Part shown: positions 60,173 to 64,000 of the stretch, piece after piece
How positions within the stretch are numbered: the stretch's first letter is position 1
How the letters are laid out: the number at the start of each line of letters is the position of its first letter
Assembly: GCA_964498125.1 (NCBI GenBank)
Contig: CAZCGE010000123.1
Coordinates: 9,098 to 73,097, forward strand
Source of the DNA: CAMDBL01 sp964498125
Lineage (GTDB): Bacteria; Pseudomonadota; Alphaproteobacteria; Rhizobiales; Hyphomicrobiaceae
DNA length: 64,000 nt
Direction: 5' to 3'
Notes under the pieces: generated by a model
Databases searched by the model: none
What the model was told of the DNA's origin: nothing
Seen by the model: the letters and a program-made list of their open reading frames with translations, nothing else
Position numbers and translations under genes: made by a program

Positions 60173-61114
60173 ATGACCACCCTTCTGATCACGCACCCCT
60201 CGTTCGTGCGGCACGACACGGGCCCCGGACATCCCGAGCGGCCCGACCGGATGCGTGTGCTCGACAAGGTCCTCCAGCACGATCACTTCAAGTCGCTGAC
60301 CCGGCTGGAGGCGCCGCTGCGCGATGACGTCGAGGACGCCATCGCTCTGGCCCATCCCCGCGACTACATTGATGGCATCAAGGCCGCCCGGCCGGCGGAG
60401 GGCGAGGAGAGCGCCCGGCTCGATCCCGATACGGTCCTGTCCTCGGGCTCATGGGAGCCAGCACTACGCGCGGTCGGCGCCGGCCTGCTGGCGGTCGACA
60501 AAGTGATGGGCGGCGAGGCGCGCAATGCCTTCTGCCAGGTACGGCCCTGCGGCCACCATGCCGAGACCGCGCGCGCCATGGGCTTCTGCATCTTCAACAA
60601 TATCGCCGTCGCGGGCCTTTACGCGCGGGCGAAATACGGCGCCGAACGCATCGCCGTGGTCGACTGGGACGTGCACCATGGCAATGGCACACAGGAGATT
60701 TTCTGGTCGGACCCGAACCTGTATTTCGCATCCACCCACCAGATGCCGCTCTATCCCGGCACGGGCGCGCTGAGCGAAGCCGGCGTCGGCAACGTTTTCA
60801 ACGCACCGCTCAGGCCGGGCGATGGCGGCGAAAAGTTTCGCGATGCGGTCGAATCCCGCATTCTGCCCTCGTTGCGCAACTTCGCGCCGGACCTGATCCT
60901 GATTTCCGCCGGATTTGACGCCCACGAAGCCGATCCCCTCGCCAACCTGCGGCTGGTCGAGGACGATTTCAGCTGGGCCACGGCCATGATCATGGCCGCC
61001 GCCGACCAGCACTGCAAAGGGCGGGTCGTATCGATGCTGGAAGGCGGTTATGATCTGTCGGCCCTGGCCAAGTCCGTCGCCGTGCACGTGGCGACGCTGA
61101 TGCAGGCCGGTTGA
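60173..61114 (+). CDS. Histone-deacetylase-family (acetylpolyamine/acetoin-utilisation type) hydrolase
   Basis: 313 aa zinc hydrolase. HPERPDRM, RPCGHHAETARAMGFCIFNN with the His-His pair, VVDWDVHHGNGTQEIF (Zn-binding Asp and His), FDAHEADPL (Zn Asp) and LEGGYDLSALAKSV. In bacteria such enzymes deacetylate polyamines or other amides. In Hyphomicrobiales it normally precedes xseB and dxs; gap to xseB is 32 bases. Confidence 0.93.
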   Translation: MTTLLITHPSFVRHDTGPGHPERPDRMRVLDKVLQHDHFKSLTRLEAPLRDDVEDAIALAHPRDYIDGIKAARPAEGEESARLDPDTVLSSGSWEPALRAVGAGLLAVDKVMGGEARNAFCQVRPCGHHAETARAMGFCIFNNIAVAGLYARAKYGAERIAVVDWDVHHGNGTQEIFWSDPNLYFASTHQMPLYPGTGALSEAGVGNVFNAPLRPGDGGEKFRDAVESRILPSLRNFAPDLILISAGFDAHEADPLANLRLVEDDFSWATAMIMAAADQHCKGRVVSMLEGGYDLSALAKSVAVHVATLMQAG

Positions 61115-61146
61115 AAACGCCCCGCTGCGGGGTAGGAGCGTAAACA

Positions 61147-61422
61147 ATGACATCCCAGAGCACCGAACGGGCGCCGCCGCGCCATGCCGACATCAAGGCC
61201 CTGAGCTTCGAGCGGGCCCTGAAGGAGCTGGAAACCATTGTCAGCCGGCTGGAGCGGGGCGATGTCGAGCTCGAGGAGTCGATCACCATCTATGAGCGCG
61301 GCGAGGCCCTGAAGGATCATTGTGATCGCCTGTTGAAGCAGGCCGAAGCCAAGGTCGAGAAACTGACCTTCAATGCCGAGGGCAATCCGAAGGGGACCGT
61401 GCCGCTCGATCCAGAGGCGTGA
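61147..61422 (+). CDS. xseB: Exodeoxyribonuclease VII small subunit
   Basis: 91 aa. The helical-hairpin core LSFERALKELETIVSRLERG / DVELEESITIYERGEALKDH is diagnostic. Full length with the extra acidic/polar tail common in alphaproteobacteria. The large subunit gene is not in this window. Confidence 0.95.
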   Translation: MTSQSTERAPPRHADIKALSFERALKELETIVSRLERGDVELEESITIYERGEALKDHCDRLLKQAEAKVEKLTFNAEGNPKGTVPLDPEA

Positions 61423-61429
61423 CCCCAAC

Positions 61430-61621
61430 GTAGGCTGGGTTAGCGCGGCCACGACGATGCCCGAAGGACGCAGGTGCCCGCCCTGCGCGCGACCACTCGG
61501 AAGTCCCCTTGGGGGATAACCCAGCAATCCTGGCGCCACCAACGCATCGGACATGCTGGGTTACGGCCGCGTGCTGGGCGCGCGCAATGAGCACGTGGAA
61601 GGGCGGCCTAACCCAGCCTAC
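61430..61621. repeat. 192-bp element with GTAGGCTGGGTTA terminal inverted repeats
   Basis: 13-bp perfect terminal repeats GTAGGCTGGGTTA / TAACCCAGCCTAC, internal partial palindromes around GGGTTA/TAACCC (61515, 61560). It sits between xseB and dxs and looks like a non-autonomous miniature transposon. The remaining 61622-61806 shows no gene. Confidence 0.8.
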
Positions 61622-61806
61622 AACGCGATCCCAAGGCCTCACCCGATGCGGCGTCATTGCCAATATCCCGCCACGTCCCTCATGCACTATGCTGGGCGCC
61701 CGAATGCGGCCGAGACAGCCCTTGCCGGCCGACACGCAGGGGCGCAGGATAACAATCGCCGTCGCCCAAGACTGCCGGATGGCAGTGTAAAGTCCAGGAC
61801 CAGAAC

Positions 61807-63723
61807 GTGGACAAACCAACCAAGACGCCTCTCCTCGATCGCATCCAATCGCCCGACGATCTGCGCAAATTCGCCGAGCGCGACTTGCCGCAAATCGCCG
61901 CCGAATTGCGCCAGGAGACGATCGACGCCGTTTCGGTCACCGGCGGCCACCTTGGCGCTGGGCTCGGCGTGGTCGAGTTGACCGTCGCCCTGCACTGGAT
62001 CTTCGATACCCCACGCGATCGCCTGGTCTGGGACGTCGGCCACCAGGCTTATCCGCACAAGATCATCACCGGACGGCGCGACCGCATCCGCACCTTGCGC
62101 CAGCCCGGCGGCCTGTCTGGTTTCACCAAGCGTGCCGAGAGCCAATACGACCCGTTCGGCGCCGCCCATTCATCGACCTCGATCTCGGCCGGTCTCGGCA
62201 TGGCGGTGGCCCGCGACCTCGACGGCCGCGCCAACAACGTCGTTTGCGTCATCGGCGATGGCGCCATGTCGGCGGGCATGGCCTACGAGGCGATCAACAA
62301 CGCCGGCGCCATGGACAGCCGGCTGATCGTCGTCCTCAACGACAACGATATGTCGATCGCCCCGCCGACCGGCGCGCTGTCGCATTACCTCGCCCGCATC
62401 ACCTCGAGCGGCACCTATTTCTACGTCCGCGACATCGCCAAGCAATTGGCCAAGGTGCTGCCCAAGAGCTGGGAGCGGCGCGCCGCCCGCATGGAGGAAT
62501 ACACCCGCCACCTCTGGCAGGGCGGCACCTGGTTCGAGGAGCTCGGCTTCTACTACGTCGGCCCCATCGACGGCCACGATCTCGGCCACCTGCTGCCCGT
62601 GCTCAGGAACGTGCGCGACGCCAAGCAGGGCCCGATCCTGGTGCACGTCGTCACCAAGAAGGGCAAAGGCTACCCGCCCGCCGAGGCGTCCGACGACAAA
62701 TACCATGGCGTCAACAAGTTCAACATCATCACCGGCGACCAGGTGAAAGCCAAGGCCAATGCGCCGAGCTACACCAAGGTGTTCGCCCAGAGCCTGATCG
62801 CGGAGGCGAAGAAGGACGACAAGATCGTCGCCATCTCCGCGGCCATGCCCACCGGCACCGGCCTCGACCTGTTCGGCGAGGTGTTCCCCAAGCGCACATT
62901 CGACGTCGGCATCGCCGAGCAGCATGCCGTCACATTCGCAGCAGGACTGGCGACGGAAGGCTACAAGCCGTTCTGCGCCATCTATTCGACCTTCCTGCAG
63001 CGCGCCTACGACCAGGTGGTGCACGACGTCGCCGTCCAGCGGCTGCCGGTGCGTTTCGCCCTGGATCGTGCTGGCCTGGTCGGCGCCGACGGGCCGACGC
63101 ATGCCGGCTCCTTCGACCTGGCCTACCTCGGCTGCCTGCCGGGGTTCGTCATCATGGCCGCCGCCGACGAAGCCGAGCTGGTGCACATGGTGGCCACCGC
63201 CGCCGCCATCGACGACCGGCCGTGCGCGTTCCGCTATCCGCGCGGTGAAGGCGTCGGCATCGAGATGCCGGCGGAAGGCAAGCCACTCGAGATCGGCAAG
63301 GGCCGCGTGCTGCGCGAAGGCACGACGGTGGCGCTGCTGTCGTTCGGCACCCGGCTGGCCGAAGCGCTGGCCGCCGCCGATCAGCTGGCCGCCATGGGGC
63401 TATCGACGACCGTGGCCGACGCGCGCTTCATGAAGCCGCTCGATCATGACCTGATCGGACGTCTGGCGCGCAACCACGAGGTTTTGATTACGCTCGAGGA
63501 AGGCGCCATGGGCGGCTTCGGCGCGCACGTCCTGCATCATCTCGCCGAGACCGGCCAGCTCGATCGCGGCCTCAAGGTACGCACCATGGTGCTGCCCGAT
63601 ACCTTCATCGACCACGATAAGCCGGAAAAGATGTACGAGCGCGCCGGGCTGTCGGCGCCGGGCATCGTCGGCACGGTGTTGAGCGCGCTGGGCCGAGGCC
63701 AGGTCGCCGGCATTCGCGCGTAG
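61807..63723 (+). CDS. dxs: 1-deoxy-D-xylulose-5-phosphate synthase
   Basis: 638 aa ThDP enzyme, first step of the MEP isoprenoid pathway. GGHLGAGLGVVELTVALHWI, VGHQAYPHKI, ThDP motif GDGAMSAGMAYEAINNAG (about 150), EQHAVTFAAGLA and DRAGLVGADGPTHAG (about 420) are all present. Start GTG 61807 gives the usual length; ribosome site is weak. The miniature element upstream may separate it from the xseB transcript. Confidence 0.96.
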   Translation: MDKPTKTPLLDRIQSPDDLRKFAERDLPQIAAELRQETIDAVSVTGGHLGAGLGVVELTVALHWIFDTPRDRLVWDVGHQAYPHKIITGRRDRIRTLRQPGGLSGFTKRAESQYDPFGAAHSSTSISAGLGMAVARDLDGRANNVVCVIGDGAMSAGMAYEAINNAGAMDSRLIVVLNDNDMSIAPPTGALSHYLARITSSGTYFYVRDIAKQLAKVLPKSWERRAARMEEYTRHLWQGGTWFEELGFYYVGPIDGHDLGHLLPVLRNVRDAKQGPILVHVVTKKGKGYPPAEASDDKYHGVNKFNIITGDQVKAKANAPSYTKVFAQSLIAEAKKDDKIVAISAAMPTGTGLDLFGEVFPKRTFDVGIAEQHAVTFAAGLATEGYKPFCAIYSTFLQRAYDQVVHDVAVQRLPVRFALDRAGLVGADGPTHAGSFDLAYLGCLPGFVIMAAADEAELVHMVATAAAIDDRPCAFRYPRGEGVGIEMPAEGKPLEIGKGRVLREGTTVALLSFGTRLAEALAAADQLAAMGLSTTVADARFMKPLDHDLIGRLARNHEVLITLEEGAMGGFGAHVLHHLAETGQLDRGLKVRTMVLPDTFIDHDKPEKMYERAGLSAPGIVGTVLSALGRGQVAGIRA

Positions 63724-63732
63724 GACACGGTC

Positions 63733-63758
63733 GGGGTCAGACCCATGGGTCTGACCCC
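63733..63758. repeat. GGGGTCAGACCC palindrome (AT loop)
   Basis: GGGGTCAGACCC-AT-GGGTCTGACCCC, starting 9 bases after the dxs stop codon; perfect arms. Confidence 0.85.
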
Positions 63759-63839
63759 TTCTGAGGCACGCAGCTCGCCACAGCCGACGCCGACACCGAG
63801 CAGGGAGTGAGGCAATGACGAGAGAGTCTTCGCAAGCAA

Positions 63840-63864
63840 GGGGTCAGACCCTTGGGTCTGACCC
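63840..63864. repeat. GGGGTCAGACCC palindrome (TT loop)
   Basis: GGGGTCAGACCC-TT-GGGTCTGACCC, the last of the family in this window, 81 bases after the previous copy. Confidence 0.85.
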
Positions 63865-63884
63865 ATGCGCGCTAACATAGCTCC

Positions 63885-64000
63885 CGTCATTCCGGAAACG
63901 CGAGCCCCGGACTTGATCCGGGGCGAGCGTTATCCGGAACCCAGCGTAAAAAGCGTGCGAAGCACACAACATATTGCGTCCTTCGGACAATTCATGCGCT
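63885..64000. repeat. Partial copy of the CGTCATTCCGG mosaic repeat
   Basis: Block order as at 39056-39209: CGTCATTCCGG, then CCGGAACCCAGCG, GTGCGAAGCACACAA, then GCGTCCTTCGGAC. Runs off the end of the window. Confidence 0.75.

Overview
The window is GC-rich DNA from an alphaproteobacterium, most likely of the order Hyphomicrobiales (Rhizobiales). The pointers are the gene orders histone-deacetylase-like gene / xseB / dxs and pgsA-moaD-moaE, a palindromic intergenic repeat of the rhizobial type at 34872-34914 (GCATTTTC arms), and a very large share of ABC and tripartite tricarboxylate (TTT) uptake systems. No rRNA, complete tRNA, CRISPR array or complete insertion sequence was found.

Layout. 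1-1859: end of a sugar ABC transporter (RbsC-type permease) plus a short-chain dehydrogenase. 1883-2600: broken remnants (cyclase C-terminus, amidase N-terminus). 2819-10338: a dipeptide/amide-type ABC importer split over two divergent transcripts, with an amidase and a small GatC/AtzG-like partner. 10557-15489: a TctCBA-type TTT carboxylate importer followed by the E1 alpha and beta chains of a 2-oxoacid (acetoin-type) dehydrogenase. 16272-20012: a nitrate/sulfonate/taurine-class ABC importer with two permeases and an extra small membrane protein. 20493-21335: an amidohydrolase. 21512-24150: a scrambled segment in which cysI (5' end missing), cysH (intact) and cysD (3' end missing) are joined to a fragment of a formylglycine-generating-enzyme-like gene. 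24480-24541: AT-rich DNA ending in a sequence like the 3' end of tRNA-Ser, a likely old attachment site. 24814-28559: a two-gene module, a SNF2-type helicase plus an unknown coiled-coil/zinc-finger protein. 28713-31068: a broken LacI-type regulator and an aldo/keto reductase. 31202-33861: modABC molybdate importer. 34006-36239: small exported or hypothetical proteins and an acetyltransferase.

36407-53000 is a catabolic region made of two convergent transcription units. The plus unit has a Gfo/Idh/MocA oxidoreductase and the three subunits of a molybdenum hydroxylase. The minus unit starts with an iron/phosphonate-type ABC importer (ATPase, two tandem paralogous binding proteins, fused permease). 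It continues with MmgE/PrpD, an SDR lacking the usual catalytic Ser and Tyr, an oxaloacetate-decarboxylase-like lyase, an MFS transporter, a thiolase-like protein lacking the nucleophilic Cys, and a DUF35 partner. The substrate is not evident from sequence.

53117-64000 is mostly core: an AAA/DUF4143 ATPase, dusA, a thioredoxin-like protein, a lipoprotein, aspartate dehydrogenase, moaE, moaD, pgsA, a histone-deacetylase-like protein, xseB and dxs. Molybdenum links three regions: import (modABC), cofactor synthesis (moaDE) and a Mo-dependent enzyme.

Intergenic DNA is rich in palindromic repeats of at least seven families, the most striking being GGGGTCAGACCC...GGGTCTGACCCC in nine places. The strongest leads for something undescribed are the helicase/zinc-finger pair beside the att-like site, and the thiolase-like/DUF35/Tyr-less SDR pathway.
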